Source of the DNA: an uncultured Nitrosomonadales bacterium
Lineage (GTDB): Bacteria > Pseudomonadota > Gammaproteobacteria > Burkholderiales > Gallionellaceae
NCBI GenBank assembly: GCA_903861075.1
Contig: CAIOSY010000062.1
Coordinates: 1 to 49,727 of the forward strand
Reading direction: 5' to 3'
DNA: 49,727 nucleotides
Below are positions 35,795 to 46,297 of the stretch, one piece after another. A model generated the notes under the pieces. That model saw nothing but the letters and a program-made list of their open reading frames with translations. It made no database searches and was not told where the DNA came from. Within the stretch, counting starts at the first letter, position 1. Each line of letters begins with the position of its first letter. The translations under genes and the position numbers were made by a program.

Positions 35795-36220
35795 ATGACT
35801 GTTGAACGTACTCTGTCTATTATCAAACCTGATGCTGTTGCCAAAAATGTCATCGGTCAAATTTATTCCCGTTTTGAAGGTGCTGGTCTTAAAGTGATCG
35901 CCGCACGTATGACCCAATTGTCACGTGCTGACGCTGAAGGCTTTTATGCTGTTCATGCTGCACGCCCATTCTTTAATGATTTGGTTAGTTTCATGATTTC
36001 AGGCCCCGTGATGATCCAGGCGCTGGAAGGCGAAGGCGCGATTTTGAAGAATCGTGACCTGATGGGTGCAACAGATCCTAAAAAGGCTGATAAAGGTACG
36101 ATTCGTGCTGATTTCGCTGATAGTATTGATGCAAATGCAGTTCACGGTTCTGATGCAGCTGAAACAGCGGCTGTTGAAATCGCGTATTTCTTCCCCGCAT
36201 TGAACGTTTACTCGCGTTAA
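35795..36220 (+). CDS. ndk: Nucleoside diphosphate kinase
   Basis: Ndk passes the gamma phosphate of ATP to nucleoside diphosphates through a phosphohistidine. The 141-residue protein has [13 protein letters not shown] at the start, the [11 protein letters not shown] and [17 protein letters not shown] segments, and the catalytic His117 in [12 protein letters not shown]. Length and sequence are typical for proteobacteria. It heads a run with rlmN, rodZ and ispG that is common in betaproteobacteria. Confidence 0.98.
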   Translation: MTVERTLSIIKPDAVAKNVIGQIYSRFEGAGLKVIAARMTQLSRADAEGFYAVHAARPFFNDLVSFMISGPVMIQALEGEGAILKNRDLMGATDPKKADKGTIRADFADSIDANAVHGSDAAETAAVEIAYFFPALNVYSR

Positions 36221-36235
36221 TTATTGAAAAAAGCA

Positions 36236-37321
36236 ATGCAAAATCTCCTTGATCTTGATGCCCATGCGCTCACTGCGTATTTCACCGAAATGGGCGAAAA
36301 GCCGTTTCGTGCAAAGCAGTTACTGCGCTGGATTTACCAGGTCGGGGAGTCCGATTTTTCTGCGATGACTGATATTGCAGGCACATTGCGCGCTAAGCTT
36401 GCGCAGTGTGCAAGTATTACTGTGCCTGATATTGTGAAAGAAGCGTTGTCCGACGATGGCACGCGTAAGTGGTTGCTCAGTGTCGGTACGGGTAATGCCA
36501 TTGAAGCGGTGTATATACCTGAAGCGACACGAGGCACGCTGTGTATTTCATCTCAGGCGGGTTGTGCACTTGATTGCTCATTTTGTTCTACAGGCAAACA
36601 GGGGTTTAATCGTAACTTAAGTGTTGCCGAGATTATTGGTCAATTATGGTGGGCAAACCATCAGTTAGGCAAGAATGCTGAAGGTAATTGGCAGGTAAGT
36701 AACGTGGTGATGATGGGGATGGGTGAACCTTTGCTCAATTTCGACAATACAGTCAGTGCGTTACGGCTGATGTTGGATGATCAGGCTTATGGTCTGTCGC
36801 GCCGTCGTGTGACGGTTTCAACTTCAGGTATCGTGCCCGCAATGGACAGATTACGCGAGGAGTGTCCTGTTGCCTTGGCTGTTTCTTTGCATGCGCCGAA
36901 TGATGCGCTGCGGGATCAGTTGGTGCCTATCAATCAAAAATACCCCCTGAAACAATTATTGTTGGCCTGTAAACGCTACCTTGAACGGGCGCCGCGCGAT
37001 TTTATAACCTTTGAGTATGTGATGCTGGATGGGGTAAACGATAGCGTGCAGCATGCGCATGAATTGGTGAGGCTAGTACGCGATTTACCTTGTAAATTTA
37101 ACTTGATTCCTTTTAATCCTTTTCCGCTGTCGCCTTATAAGCGCTCAAAGTTAGATGCGATTCAGCGATTTCGTGATGTGTTGATGCAGGCGGATATTAT
37201 TACCACTACCCGAAAAACACGAGGGGATGACATTGCCGCAGCATGTGGGCAATTGGCAGGTCAGGTGTTAGATAAAACAAAACGTACTCGCCCGGTCGTA
37301 TTTTATGGTGTAGAGGCGTAA
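36236..37321 (+). CDS. rlmN: Dual-specificity 23S rRNA/tRNA adenine-C2 methyltransferase RlmN
   Basis: RlmN is a radical-SAM enzyme that methylates C2 of A2503 in 23S rRNA and A37 in some tRNAs. The 361-residue protein has the [4Fe-4S] motif with Cys110, Cys114 and Cys117 ([16 protein letters not shown]), [13 protein letters not shown], and [22 protein letters not shown] lies in the C-terminal part, and DIAAACGQL holds the second catalytic cysteine. The ATG at 36236 is preferred; TTG at 36224, three bases after the ndk stop, would add four residues. Confidence 0.95.
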   Translation: MQNLLDLDAHALTAYFTEMGEKPFRAKQLLRWIYQVGESDFSAMTDIAGTLRAKLAQCASITVPDIVKEALSDDGTRKWLLSVGTGNAIEAVYIPEATRGTLCISSQAGCALDCSFCSTGKQGFNRNLSVAEIIGQLWWANHQLGKNAEGNWQVSNVVMMGMGEPLLNFDNTVSALRLMLDDQAYGLSRRRVTVSTSGIVPAMDRLREECPVALAVSLHAPNDALRDQLVPINQKYPLKQLLLACKRYLERAPRDFITFEYVMLDGVNDSVQHAHELVRLVRDLPCKFNLIPFNPFPLSPYKRSKLDAIQRFRDVLMQADIITTTRKTRGDDIAAACGQLAGQVLDKTKRTRPVVFYGVEA

Positions 37322-37355
37322 TAATGCACATTAACTTTATGACCTGTGGGAAATA

Positions 37356-38207
37356 ATGGACAAGTTACAAGAAAATAATTCAGAATCGGGTGTGACGCTT
37401 GCATCAGCAGATAACGATGTGAGTCACGCATCTGTTGGTCAGCGTCTGAAATTGGCTCGTGAACGGTTGGGTTTGACAATTGAAGATGTGGTTTTGCAAA
37501 TTAAATTGGCGCCTCGTCAAATTGTTGCACTAGAATCGGATGATTTTAATGCCTTGCCTGAGATAGCTTATGTACGGGGTTTCGTTCGCAGCTATGCTAA
37601 ATTACTGCAAATTGATCCTCAGCCTATCCTTGATGTCCTGCCCGGCCCCGTACAGATTAAAATTGAGCCTGTGCTCCCTGATCCATCATTGATTTTAAAT
37701 CGGGCGCACGGCTTGAAAAATATTAATTACCTTCTCGCTGCTGTGTCAGTTGTGTTGTTGATTGTGGGGGTGTTGGTGTGGAAATTGTATGTGCAGCATC
37801 CGGTCGCGACTCCTATTGTCGTTGATGATGTCGCATCGAATGTTGCCTATCTTCCCTTGCCGGAGCAATTGCCAGTTTTAGATGCATCGGGTGTGCCAGA
37901 GGCGGGGGTGCCTGAATCTGCTGTTGTCAGTGCCGCACCCGCCGTGATAGCTATAAATGCAACTAAAACTAATTTGCGTTTGGTATTCGATAAGGGATCC
38001 TGGACGGATATTAGGGAACATTCCGGTAAACCGTTATCGAAGCAATATAATTTGCCGGGTAGTGAACTAAAGCTTGAAGGCGTAGCCCCTTTTACGTTGG
38101 TGATAGGTCATGCAAAGTCGGTACGTTTGTATTATCGAGATAAATTGGTTGATTTGACTCCTTATATTAAAGCGGGCAGTGATGTCGCGCGCGTGACGCT
38201 GGAATAG
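37356..38207 (+). CDS. rodZ: RodZ-like cell-shape helix-turn-helix membrane protein
   Basis: RodZ links the MreB cytoskeleton to the peptidoglycan synthesis complex. The 283-residue protein has an N-terminal HTH (VGQRLKLARERLGLTIEDVV, residues 27-46) with APRQIVALESDDFNALPEI. YVRGFVRSYAKLLQID is the family signature. One membrane helix (LAAVSVVLLIVGVLVWKL) lies at about residue 130, and a periplasmic domain with LRLVFDKGSWTDIREHSG follows. Length is slightly below E. coli RodZ. ispG begins four bases after. Confidence 0.92.
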   Translation: MDKLQENNSESGVTLASADNDVSHASVGQRLKLARERLGLTIEDVVLQIKLAPRQIVALESDDFNALPEIAYVRGFVRSYAKLLQIDPQPILDVLPGPVQIKIEPVLPDPSLILNRAHGLKNINYLLAAVSVVLLIVGVLVWKLYVQHPVATPIVVDDVASNVAYLPLPEQLPVLDASGVPEAGVPESAVVSAAPAVIAINATKTNLRLVFDKGSWTDIREHSGKPLSKQYNLPGSELKLEGVAPFTLVIGHAKSVRLYYRDKLVDLTPYIKAGSDVARVTLE

Positions 38208-38210
38208 AAT

Positions 38211-39434
38211 ATGAGTGCTCTTATACGACGCCCCTCCAGGCGGGTAATAGTTGGCGGAGTAATGTTGGGCGGCGGTGCGCCTATCGTTGTGCAATCGATG
38301 ACTAATACTGATACTGCCGATATAGACTCAACCACCAGGCAGGTTCTTGAACTTGCCAAAGCAGGTTCAGAATTGGTGCGAATTACAGTCAATACGCCAG
38401 AGGCTGCGGCGGCTGTCTCGCATATACGCAGAAGGCTGGATGTTCTTGGCTGTTCCGTGCCCCTCGTGGGGGACTTTCATTACAACGGCCATCGACTGCT
38501 GACCACTTATCCGGATTGTGCACAGGCGTTGGCTAAATACCGCATCAATCCGGGAAATGTCGGACGTAATCGAGAAGAAGATGATCCTTTTACCATCATG
38601 ATTCAGACGGCGATACGCTATGATAAGCCGGTGCGTATCGGAGTTAATTGGGGAAGTTTAGATCAGAATTTAGTGGTGCGCATGATGGATGAAAATGCGC
38701 GACTTTCTGAACCGCTTGATGTAAAAGAAGTCACCCGAGCGGCGTTGATTGCTTCTGCACTCGAAAGTGCGCAACGCGCACAAAATTTAGGTATGCAAGC
38801 TAATCGTATCGTCCTGTCTTGCAAGGTGAGTGACGTACAGGATTTGATTGCCGTATACCGCACGTTAAAGCTGCAATGTGATTATGCCTTACATTTGGGT
38901 TTGACTGAAGCGGGTATGGGTTCAAAAGGGATCGTTGCGTCTACCGCTGCCTTGGCAGTGTTGTTGCAAGAGGGCATAGGCGACACCATACGAATTTCTC
39001 TGACTCCCGAACCCGGCGGGGATCGCACCCAAGAAGTGCTGGTTGGACAGGAAATATTACAAACCATGGGTTTGCGTGCATTTGCGCCTATGGTCACAGC
39101 TTGCCCTGGTTGTGGTCGGACAACCAGCAGTTTTTTCCAGGAACTGGCACAAAGCATACAGCGACATTTACGCACACAGATGCCGCTCTGGCGTGAACAG
39201 TATGTGGGGGTAGAGAATATGACGGTCGCAGTGATGGGATGTGTCGTAAATGGACCAGGTGAGAGCAAATTAGCTAATATCGGCATTAGCCTGCCAGGGA
39301 CGGGAGAGACGCCTGCTGCGCCGGTTTATATCGATGGTGAGAAGGCAATGACGTTGCGTGGCGATCACATTGCTGCGGAGTTTACAAGTATCGTCGATGA
39401 TTATGTGGCTAGAAAATACATAAGGCGGCCATAG
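38211..39434 (+). CDS. ispG: 4-hydroxy-3-methylbut-2-enyl-diphosphate synthase IspG
   Basis: IspG (GcpE) converts MEcPP to HMBPP in the non-mevalonate isoprenoid pathway. The 407-residue protein has [20 protein letters not shown] at the N-terminus, [11 protein letters not shown], and [17 protein letters not shown]. Its [4Fe-4S] cysteines are in [14 protein letters not shown] and [11 protein letters not shown]. All are family hallmarks. It ends with [10 protein letters not shown] and is followed by a weak terminator. hisS, which often comes next in betaproteobacteria, is not present. Confidence 0.97.
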   Translation: MSALIRRPSRRVIVGGVMLGGGAPIVVQSMTNTDTADIDSTTRQVLELAKAGSELVRITVNTPEAAAAVSHIRRRLDVLGCSVPLVGDFHYNGHRLLTTYPDCAQALAKYRINPGNVGRNREEDDPFTIMIQTAIRYDKPVRIGVNWGSLDQNLVVRMMDENARLSEPLDVKEVTRAALIASALESAQRAQNLGMQANRIVLSCKVSDVQDLIAVYRTLKLQCDYALHLGLTEAGMGSKGIVASTAALAVLLQEGIGDTIRISLTPEPGGDRTQEVLVGQEILQTMGLRAFAPMVTACPGCGRTTSSFFQELAQSIQRHLRTQMPLWREQYVGVENMTVAVMGCVVNGPGESKLANIGISLPGTGETPAAPVYIDGEKAMTLRGDHIAAEFTSIVDDYVARKYIRRP

Positions 39435-39447
39435 GCTGTCGATAATC

Positions 39448-39470
39448 TGGTCATTCAAACTGACCATTTT
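39448..39470 (+). terminator. Weak terminator after ispG
   Basis: TGGTCA and TGACCA pair around a 7-base loop and are followed by TTTT. The short 6-pair stem makes it a modest candidate, placed 13 bases after the ispG stop. Confidence 0.5.
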
Positions 39471-39539
39471 GTGTGCCACTGAATTTAATGTCCTCCTCTG
39501 CACATGATCAAATGTTGATTTTCATGTCACGAACTCGAA

Positions 39540-39719
39540 ATGAAACGTCTGTTGTTATGGCTGTTATGGCGTAATTTTTTATTTATCCTGTTTTGTCTGG
39601 GCGGATGCAATAGGCCATTTAATGGGATATTCCATCAGTTTCAGAAGATCCGCGAACAAGGTGAGTTCTTCCTCGAACCTTATACATTCCTCGAACCTTA
39701 TGCGTTAATTCGCATTTAA
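39540..39719 (+). CDS. Possible small lipoprotein (59 residues)
   Basis: An intact frame encodes a protein with a basic start MKRLLLWLLW, a hydrophobic stretch NFLFILFCLGGC and a lipobox LGGC. A short tail of about 36 residues follows, ending FFLEPYTFLEPYALIRI. The signal and lipobox make a small lipoprotein plausible. The tail contains an exact in-frame duplication (TTCCTCGAACCTTAT at 39669-39683 and 39687-39701, 18-bp step). The ribosome-binding site is poor, so the gene call is not secure. It is the only coding candidate in the gap between ispG and hslO. Confidence 0.45.
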   Translation: MKRLLLWLLWRNFLFILFCLGGCNRPFNGIFHQFQKIREQGEFFLEPYTFLEPYALIRI

Positions 39720-39834
39720 TATGCGTTACTCCGCGTACCCTATCACCTCACCCTCACGCTGAAATCGGAATAGTAGAAAACATGCTGCCTGCTGCATTGA
39801 CGGCCGGTTAAGGATGCGTGTTATCATTGCCACT

Positions 39835-40710
39835 ATGAAAATTCAGCCTGATACGTTACAGCACTTTTTATTTGAACACGCCCCTGTCCGGGGTGAAAGA
39901 GTTCATCTTGATGCATCCTGGTGTGGTGTTTTGGAATGCCATGATTATCCTACCGTGTTACGGCAAATGCTGGGGGAGTTGACTGCAGCGGCAGTACTGT
40001 TGGCAGGTACGCTTAAACTGGAGGGTTCTCTTTTATTGCAAATGCAGGGTAATGGTGCAATTAGTTTGTTAGTGGTTGAATGTAGTGGAGATTTGCAACT
40101 GCGCGCAACGGCGAAGTGGGAAGGTGAGTTGCAAGGCAGTTTGACAGAGCTCTTTGGCGATGGACGTTTGGTTATCACGCTAGTGCAAAAAGAAGGTAAG
40201 CCGGCTTATCAGGGTGTCGTGGCGCTTGATGGAGATAGTATCCCGGAGATTTTGCAGAACTATATGTCCATATCCGAACAATTGGAGACTCGTTTGTGGC
40301 TGGCGGTCGGTGAGAATTCAGTTTCGGGTATGCTATTGCAGAAAATGCCAGATGAAGCGGAAGAGGATACCGATGCTTGGTCGCGTTTGACCCAACTGAC
40401 GGATACTTTGCAAAATAATGAATTGATGCAGTTAGCGACACAGGATTTGCTGCAGCGGTTATTTCATGAGGAAGACTTGCGCTTGTTCGAAGGAAAACCT
40501 GTTACTTTTCATTGTCGCTGCTCTCGAGATAATGTCGCTCAGATGTTGCGTATGTTCGGTGTGGCGGAAATCGAGTCCATTTTAACTGAAAGAGCAACCA
40601 TAGAGGTGCATTGCGAATTTTGCAATTATTGCTATGAATTTGACAAAGTCGATGCGCTACAATTGTTTTCTGCTACCGCTCAGCTTGCGACCAGTGAAAC
40701 TCGTCATTGA
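39835..40710 (+). CDS. hslO: Redox-regulated chaperone Hsp33
   Basis: Hsp33 is a holdase activated by oxidation and zinc loss. The 291-residue protein begins MKIQPDTLQHFLFEHAPVRG, the usual N-terminus, and has LLLQMQGNGAISLLVVECSG. The four zinc cysteines lie near the C-terminus as CRC in FHCRCSRDNV and CEFC in VHCEFCNYC. I prefer the ATG at 39835; the ATG at 39814 adds seven residues that do not look native. A TTGACG (39797-39802) and TATCAT (39822-39827) nearby would start transcription almost at the chosen ATG. Confidence 0.93.
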   Translation: MKIQPDTLQHFLFEHAPVRGERVHLDASWCGVLECHDYPTVLRQMLGELTAAAVLLAGTLKLEGSLLLQMQGNGAISLLVVECSGDLQLRATAKWEGELQGSLTELFGDGRLVITLVQKEGKPAYQGVVALDGDSIPEILQNYMSISEQLETRLWLAVGENSVSGMLLQKMPDEAEEDTDAWSRLTQLTDTLQNNELMQLATQDLLQRLFHEEDLRLFEGKPVTFHCRCSRDNVAQMLRMFGVAEIESILTERATIEVHCEFCNYCYEFDKVDALQLFSATAQLATSETRH

Positions 40711-40814
40711 TCCTTACTGCCTGAGCTCTATTTGTTACTCATTTCAACTGACTGAACACCATTACTTCAACGCTGAATTTCCCGCCTCTTATTTTCCCTA
40801 TATTAGATTTTTCT

Positions 40815-41726
40815 ATGAATAATATTGCCATTATTGAAGCAACACGTTTGTTAGAAACCCATCCTGACTATAAAGTAATACGACGTATTGTGCAGCGGAC
40901 TGAATTTCCTGATAGCGGCGAACGTATACTGTCAGTCGGGGTGGTGGTTGATACTGAAACAACGGGTATTCAGCCAGATAAAGATGCAATTATAGAACTC
41001 GGTATGGTGATGTTTGAGTTTGATCCCCAAACGGGTGAAATTTTTCGGATTTTAGAATCATTTGATCAGCTCGAAGATCCGGGTTTTTCTATTCCACCTG
41101 AATCGACTGCGATACATGGTATTACAGATGATATGGTTCAGGGTCAGCAAATTGATGATGATTTGGTGGCTGATTTTCTCGAAGGTGTAAATTTGGTAAT
41201 TGCGCATAACTCGAGATTTGATCGGGTATTTCTTGAGAAACGCCTGCCTGTTTTTGAATCATTACCTTGGGGATGTTCGCTGGTTCAAGTGGACTGGCGA
41301 GGGGAGGGAATTGCGTCGGCGAAACTTGACTATATCGCTTATCAATATGGCTTCTTTTTTGAAGCACATCGGGCAGAAGAGGATTGCTTTGCTTTGCTGG
41401 AAATATTGCAGCAGCGCTTACCTAAATCAGGGGAATCGGTACTCAAGTCGATTTTGAATGAACTGGGGCAAAAAAGTTACCAGATTTTTGCAATTGGTTC
41501 ACCTTTTGAAACCAAGGATCTACTTAAATCTCGTGGCTATCGTTGGGATGCAGATAAAAAATGTTGGCATATTACGGTTTCAGGTGATGAAGCAATCAAA
41601 GCCGAAGTAAACTGGCTTAAAAAGCAAGTGTATGCTGATAAAAAAGCACGCGTGGAAATAGAGGTGAAAAACTGTTTGATTCGTTTTTCAAATCGTATCG
41701 GAAATCGTGCTGTAAGAGATATTTAA
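40815..41726 (+). CDS. DEDDh 3'-5' exonuclease with C-terminal extension
   Basis: The 303-residue protein has an RNase T/DnaQ-like exonuclease domain with Asp46 and Glu48 (VVDTETTG), Asp136 (AHNSRFD), and His185 with Asp190 (HRAEEDC). These complete the DEDDh set. A C-terminal part (residues 215-303) contains KDLLKSRGYRWDADKKCWHI, a small domain also found beside other DnaQ-like nucleases. It is not the replicative epsilon subunit in length or context. The role could be repair or RNA processing. The ATG at 40815 starts within an AT-rich leader. Confidence 0.82.
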   Translation: MNNIAIIEATRLLETHPDYKVIRRIVQRTEFPDSGERILSVGVVVDTETTGIQPDKDAIIELGMVMFEFDPQTGEIFRILESFDQLEDPGFSIPPESTAIHGITDDMVQGQQIDDDLVADFLEGVNLVIAHNSRFDRVFLEKRLPVFESLPWGCSLVQVDWRGEGIASAKLDYIAYQYGFFFEAHRAEEDCFALLEILQQRLPKSGESVLKSILNELGQKSYQIFAIGSPFETKDLLKSRGYRWDADKKCWHITVSGDEAIKAEVNWLKKQVYADKKARVEIEVKNCLIRFSNRIGNRAVRDI

Positions 41727-41786
41727 TTGCATAAGGCCTGGCGCAGGCTGAAGGCGCACATCTGTATAAGTAATCGGAGGTAGGGC

Positions 41787-43751
41787 GTGAGTTCAAGTTA
41801 TGACGAATCGTCATTCAAAGTGTTACGCGGGTTGGAGCCGGTGCGTCAGCGCCCGGGCATGTATACCACATTGGATAACCCTAATCATATTATTGCTGAA
41901 ATTATTGATAATGCCTGCGATGAAGCGCTGGCAGGTTACTCAAAAAACATCAAAGTCACAGCTCATGTTGATGGTTCTGTTTCTGTGCAAGATGAGGGGC
42001 GCGGTATTCCCGTGGGAATACATCCAGAAGAAGGTGTATCTGTCGTAGAAGTCGCTTTTACGGTGCTGCACTCAGGAGGGAAATTTGATAAGGAGTCAGT
42101 TGGCGGGGCTTATCGGTTTGCCGGGGGTTTGCACGGGGTGGGAGTGGCTGTAACAAATGCGTTGTCCACAGCACTCGAGGTTACTGTTTTTCGTGATGGC
42201 GGAGAGTATTTTCTGCGTTTTGAACAGGGTGTGGCGATAACGCCGCTAACTTGTGTCAATACTTGTGCCAGGCGCAAGACAGGTACCACGGTACGTGCTT
42301 GGCCGGATACCAAGTATTTTGACAGTCCCGAAATCAATATGGCCCAATTAGAACGAGCGCTGCGCGCCAAGGCAGTCTTGTTGCCAGGCGTGACGATCAC
42401 GTTGCAGATTGAAAAAACCAAAGAGAAAAAATCTTGGTCGTACCCCGATGGTTTACGAGGTTATTTGTCTCAAGCCTTAGCAAATGAGGAGTTGGCAGCC
42501 CCGATATTTAGCGGTGAGCGATATATTGCACGCGGTGGAGATGATGTTTTTGTCGAGGGGGAAGGCGCTGAGTGGGCTTTTGCTTGGGCAGAAGAAGGAG
42601 GGATTACCCGTGAGTCTTACGTTAATCTTATTCCTACCTGGTCCGGTGGTACGCATGATGCAGGGATGCGAGATGGTATATTCAATGCTGTTAAAAGCTT
42701 TATCGAACTCCATGGCATGCTACCAAAAGGGGTAAAACTTGCATCCGATGATGTGTTTTGCCGTGTCAGTTTTATCTTGTCTACTAAATTACTTGATCCT
42801 TCTTTTCAAGGACAGACCAAGGAAAAACTAGTTTCTCGTAATGCTTTGCGTTTGGTATCGACCATGGTAAGTGATCCACTACTGCTGTGGCTGAACGAAC
42901 ATGTCGAATATGGTAAGAAAATAGCCGAGATTTCTATTCGTCAGGCACAAAGCCGTATGAAATCAACGCAGAAGATTGAAAAGAAAAAAGGCTCTTCTGT
43001 TGCCGTATTGCCGGGCAAACTCACCGATGCGGCGGAATTTAATCCTGAGCGTAATGAGTTGTTTCTAGTTGAAGGTGATTCGGCTGGCGGTTCGGCAAAG
43101 CAGGGGCGCAATAAGGAATTTCAGGCTATTTTGCCTTTGCGGGGCAAGGTGCTCAACACTTTTGAAGTGGAGCGAGATCGCTTATTTTCAAATGCTGAAG
43201 TGCACGATATTGCCGTTGCTATCGGTATGGATCCACATAACATGGGAGATAAGGTTAACCTGGCTGGTTTGCGCTATCACAGTATTTATATCATGGCTGA
43301 TGCTGACGTGGATGGCTCACATATTGCCACACTGTTGCTGACGCTTTTTTTCCGGCATTTTCCTCAAGTTATTGCGGCTGGTCATATTTATTTAGCACAA
43401 CCGCCCCTATTTCGAATCGATGTTGCAGCACAAGGCAAGAAGCCATTGCGCAAATTTTATGCCTTAAATAATGATGAATTGACATCGATAGAGGATAGGC
43501 TGCGAAAAGAAAAAGTGCGGGAAGGTTCATGGAGTATTTCGCGATTTAAAGGTTTGGGTGAAATGAATCCACTGCAGTTATGGGAGACTACAATGTGTCC
43601 TGATACGCGCCGTGCGCTGCGGGTTGAACTCGATAGTGTGTCTTTTTTAGCTGCGGAAAATACGATGACCATGTTAATGGCAAAAAAAGAGTCCGGCTCC
43701 AGGCGCGAATGGCTGGAATTTCACGGTAACGAGGTAACAGCGGATGTCTGA
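41787..43751 (+). CDS. parE: DNA topoisomerase IV subunit B
   Basis: ParE is the ATPase subunit of topoisomerase IV, which separates linked daughter chromosomes. The 654-residue protein has the GHKL fold with [24 protein letters not shown] and [10 protein letters not shown]. The Toprim part shows [28 protein letters not shown] and DADVDGSHI. It starts with GTG at 41787 after GGAGGT at 41776-41781. Length and the absence of the GyrB insert fit ParE. Its stop overlaps the parC start by eight bases. Confidence 0.95.
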   Translation: MSSSYDESSFKVLRGLEPVRQRPGMYTTLDNPNHIIAEIIDNACDEALAGYSKNIKVTAHVDGSVSVQDEGRGIPVGIHPEEGVSVVEVAFTVLHSGGKFDKESVGGAYRFAGGLHGVGVAVTNALSTALEVTVFRDGGEYFLRFEQGVAITPLTCVNTCARRKTGTTVRAWPDTKYFDSPEINMAQLERALRAKAVLLPGVTITLQIEKTKEKKSWSYPDGLRGYLSQALANEELAAPIFSGERYIARGGDDVFVEGEGAEWAFAWAEEGGITRESYVNLIPTWSGGTHDAGMRDGIFNAVKSFIELHGMLPKGVKLASDDVFCRVSFILSTKLLDPSFQGQTKEKLVSRNALRLVSTMVSDPLLLWLNEHVEYGKKIAEISIRQAQSRMKSTQKIEKKKGSSVAVLPGKLTDAAEFNPERNELFLVEGDSAGGSAKQGRNKEFQAILPLRGKVLNTFEVERDRLFSNAEVHDIAVAIGMDPHNMGDKVNLAGLRYHSIYIMADADVDGSHIATLLLTLFFRHFPQVIAAGHIYLAQPPLFRIDVAAQGKKPLRKFYALNNDELTSIEDRLRKEKVREGSWSISRFKGLGEMNPLQLWETTMCPDTRRALRVELDSVSFLAAENTMTMLMAKKESGSRREWLEFHGNEVTADV

Positions 43752-46164
43752 TATACAAAAGGATTTATTTGAAACGAGTTTGGTGGAACCTGCCCCTGAA
43801 TGTACACCCCTTGCTCCTTCAGTTCCGGGAAAAATCCCCCGTCATTTTTTGCCCTTGCCGGATCTGCCGGAAGGCGATTCAGTGCCGCTTGCACAATATG
43901 CCGAAAGAGCTTACCTGGAATATGCCGTATCCGTGGTTAAGGGGCGTGCGTTGCCAGATGTGTGTGATGGACAAAAACCTGTTCAGCGCCGCATTTTGTA
44001 CGCCATGAGAGAAATGGGGCTGACGCATAACAGCACTTTTGTAAAGTCTGCCCGAGTCGTCGGTGAAGTGCTGGGGAAGTTTCATCCTCATGGTGATTCT
44101 TCTGCTTATGATGCGATGGTGCGCCTGGCGCAAAATTTTTCCTTGCGTTATCCGCTCGTCGATGGACAAGGTAATTTTGGTTCACGGGATGGCGATAATT
44201 CTGCAGCTATGCGTTATACAGAAGCACGTTTGACCCCGATAGCCGCCGTTCTATTATCCGAACTTGATATGGGAACAGTGGATATGATTGCCAATTACGA
44301 CGGGCATTTTCAAGAGCCTGCCATGTTGCCTGCCCGTTTGCCTATGGTGTTGCTCAATGGTGCTTCGGGTATTGCCGTGGGTATGGCTACGGAAATTCCA
44401 TCGCATAACTTACGCGAAGTGGGGACGGCAGCAGCGCTGTGCGTGCGCAATCCCTTGTGTGCAGATGAGGAGTTATTAAGTTCAATTGCCGGCCCCGATT
44501 TACCCAGTGGCGGACAAATTATTTCCTCAGCGTTGGAGATAAGGGAGTGTTATCGCGTTGGACGCGGTTCACTCAAGATGCGCGCGCGTTGGCGAATTGA
44601 AGAATTGGCGCGTGGTCAATGGCGTGTTGCGGTTTATGAATTGCCTCACGGGGTTTCTTCCCGGAAAATCATGGAAGAAATTGAGGAGTTGACTAACCCC
44701 AGGTTTAGGCCGAACAAAAAGTCGTTGACCGTTGATCAGGCTCACAATAAGGGCTTGCTTTTATCGGTGCTCGATAAAGTCGCAGATGAATCTGATAAGG
44801 ATCAGGCCGTCCGTTTGGTTTTTGAACCTAAGTCGGCTCGTCAGCCTATCGATGAACTCATGGCGATTTTGTTGGCGCATACCAGTTTGGAATGTTCGCT
44901 GTCTATCAATATGGTGATGATAGGCATAGACGGCCGGCCAAAACAAAAACCGCTTACCGATATTATCCGTGAATGGGCGCAATTTAGAGTTTTAACAGTC
45001 GGACGCCGCTGTTCGCATCGTTTGGGACAAATCAATGAGCGTGTACACGTGCTCGAAGGTCGTATGATCGTGTTCCTGAATCTTGATGAGGTGATTGCGC
45101 TGATACGCGAGTCGGACGATCCTAAAGCAGCACTTATTGCACGTTTTGCCTTATCTGATCGTCAAGCTGAAGATATTCTGGAAATTCGCCTGCGCCAGTT
45201 AGCAAAAATGGAAGGTATTAAGATAGAGCGTGAACTGAAAAAGCTACAGGATGAAGGTGCTGACCTTGGAAAACTATTAGGCTCGAATTCCTTGATGCGT
45301 CGTCGTGTGGCACGAGAAATTGATGATGATATTAAGGTTTTTTCTGATGACAGGCGTACCTTAATAGAGCAAGCTGAGCGGGTAGTGTTGACGAATCTGA
45401 TTGTTGATGAGCCGGTTACGGTCGTTGTTTCAAGTAAGTATTGGGCACGAACCCGATTGGGGCACGGACTTGATCTGTCGAGTGCAGGGTTTAAAGAAGG
45501 TGATTGTTTGCTGACGTCATTTGAATGCCGCAGTACTGATCAATGCATCGTGTTTTGCAATAATGGTCGGGTGTGCAGTATTGCAGTCTCGCAATTGCCT
45601 GGTGGACGTGGCGATGGTGTGCCCTTGTCCACGCTGATAGATGTCGCGCCTGGCGCTAAGATAGTGCATGTGATTTGCGGTGGGGTAACGCAGAATGTAT
45701 TGATTGCGACCGCAGCCAGCTATGGTTTTATTTGTAAGATAAACGATATGGTCGTTCGCAACAAGGCGGGTAAGCAATTTATCACGATAGAAGAGGGTGA
45801 GTCGATTTTAGCACCGGTCTTATTTTCCCCGTCAGAACAATCCTGGGTCATATCGGCCAGTCGTTCTGGGCGCTTGTTGGCTTTTTCGTTACTTGAGATG
45901 AAATATCTTGCATCAGGTGGTCGGGGTCTGATTGTGATGGGCTTGGATGAAGGTGATGTACTTGCATCGCTCATCGTAACGAGAAAAACAAAGCTGTTGA
46001 TTCGTACTCAGATGCCATCAGGTCGTGAGCAGTTGCTCAAGTTGTCCGAAAGTGATTTACAGTCCCATTTTGGCAAACGCGCTAGAATGGGACGTATGCT
46101 GCCACTGAAAGCAAAGTTCTTTGTATCGAAGATGGTATTGGAGTCATCGGGCGTGACAATCTGA
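43744..46164 (+). CDS. parC: DNA topoisomerase IV subunit A
   Basis: ParC is the DNA-cutting subunit. The 806-residue protein has the winged-helix core with [10 protein letters not shown] and [15 protein letters not shown], and the catalytic Tyr158 in [13 protein letters not shown]-terminal beta-pinwheel runs from about residue 500. The quinolone-determining region looks wild type ([10 protein letters not shown]). The N-terminus has about 35 residues more than E. coli ParC before [20 protein letters not shown]. It is translated with parE by overlap. Confidence 0.95.
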   Translation: MSDIQKDLFETSLVEPAPECTPLAPSVPGKIPRHFLPLPDLPEGDSVPLAQYAERAYLEYAVSVVKGRALPDVCDGQKPVQRRILYAMREMGLTHNSTFVKSARVVGEVLGKFHPHGDSSAYDAMVRLAQNFSLRYPLVDGQGNFGSRDGDNSAAMRYTEARLTPIAAVLLSELDMGTVDMIANYDGHFQEPAMLPARLPMVLLNGASGIAVGMATEIPSHNLREVGTAAALCVRNPLCADEELLSSIAGPDLPSGGQIISSALEIRECYRVGRGSLKMRARWRIEELARGQWRVAVYELPHGVSSRKIMEEIEELTNPRFRPNKKSLTVDQAHNKGLLLSVLDKVADESDKDQAVRLVFEPKSARQPIDELMAILLAHTSLECSLSINMVMIGIDGRPKQKPLTDIIREWAQFRVLTVGRRCSHRLGQINERVHVLEGRMIVFLNLDEVIALIRESDDPKAALIARFALSDRQAEDILEIRLRQLAKMEGIKIERELKKLQDEGADLGKLLGSNSLMRRRVAREIDDDIKVFSDDRRTLIEQAERVVLTNLIVDEPVTVVVSSKYWARTRLGHGLDLSSAGFKEGDCLLTSFECRSTDQCIVFCNNGRVCSIAVSQLPGGRGDGVPLSTLIDVAPGAKIVHVICGGVTQNVLIATAASYGFICKINDMVVRNKAGKQFITIEEGESILAPVLFSPSEQSWVISASRSGRLLAFSLLEMKYLASGGRGLIVMGLDEGDVLASLIVTRKTKLLIRTQMPSGREQLLKLSESDLQSHFGKRARMGRMLPLKAKFFVSKMVLESSGVTI

Positions 46165-46297
46165 CAAGCAACGTTTTTCGTTAAAATTCTAGCAGATTTG
46201 TCATGATTTAAGTGTGCCTAGGTTGATTCTATCTTTGTTAAGATGGTCAGTGCGTGGCACAATTGCAACATTATTTTTAATAACCTCTGTTACCTTC

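Noticed and set aside
41617-41814. Minus-strand frames over the exonuclease, parE and parC genes
   Set aside because: They lie over conserved plus-strand domains and have no family features.
46255-46275. Sigma-54 promoter before rlmJ (TGGCAC followed by TTGCA)
   Set aside because: Only two bases separate the two elements; five are needed for the -24/-12 spacing.
46214-46297. 28-residue extension of RlmJ with a hydrophobic stretch
   Set aside because: RlmJ is cytoplasmic and its conserved start MLSYRH is at 46298.
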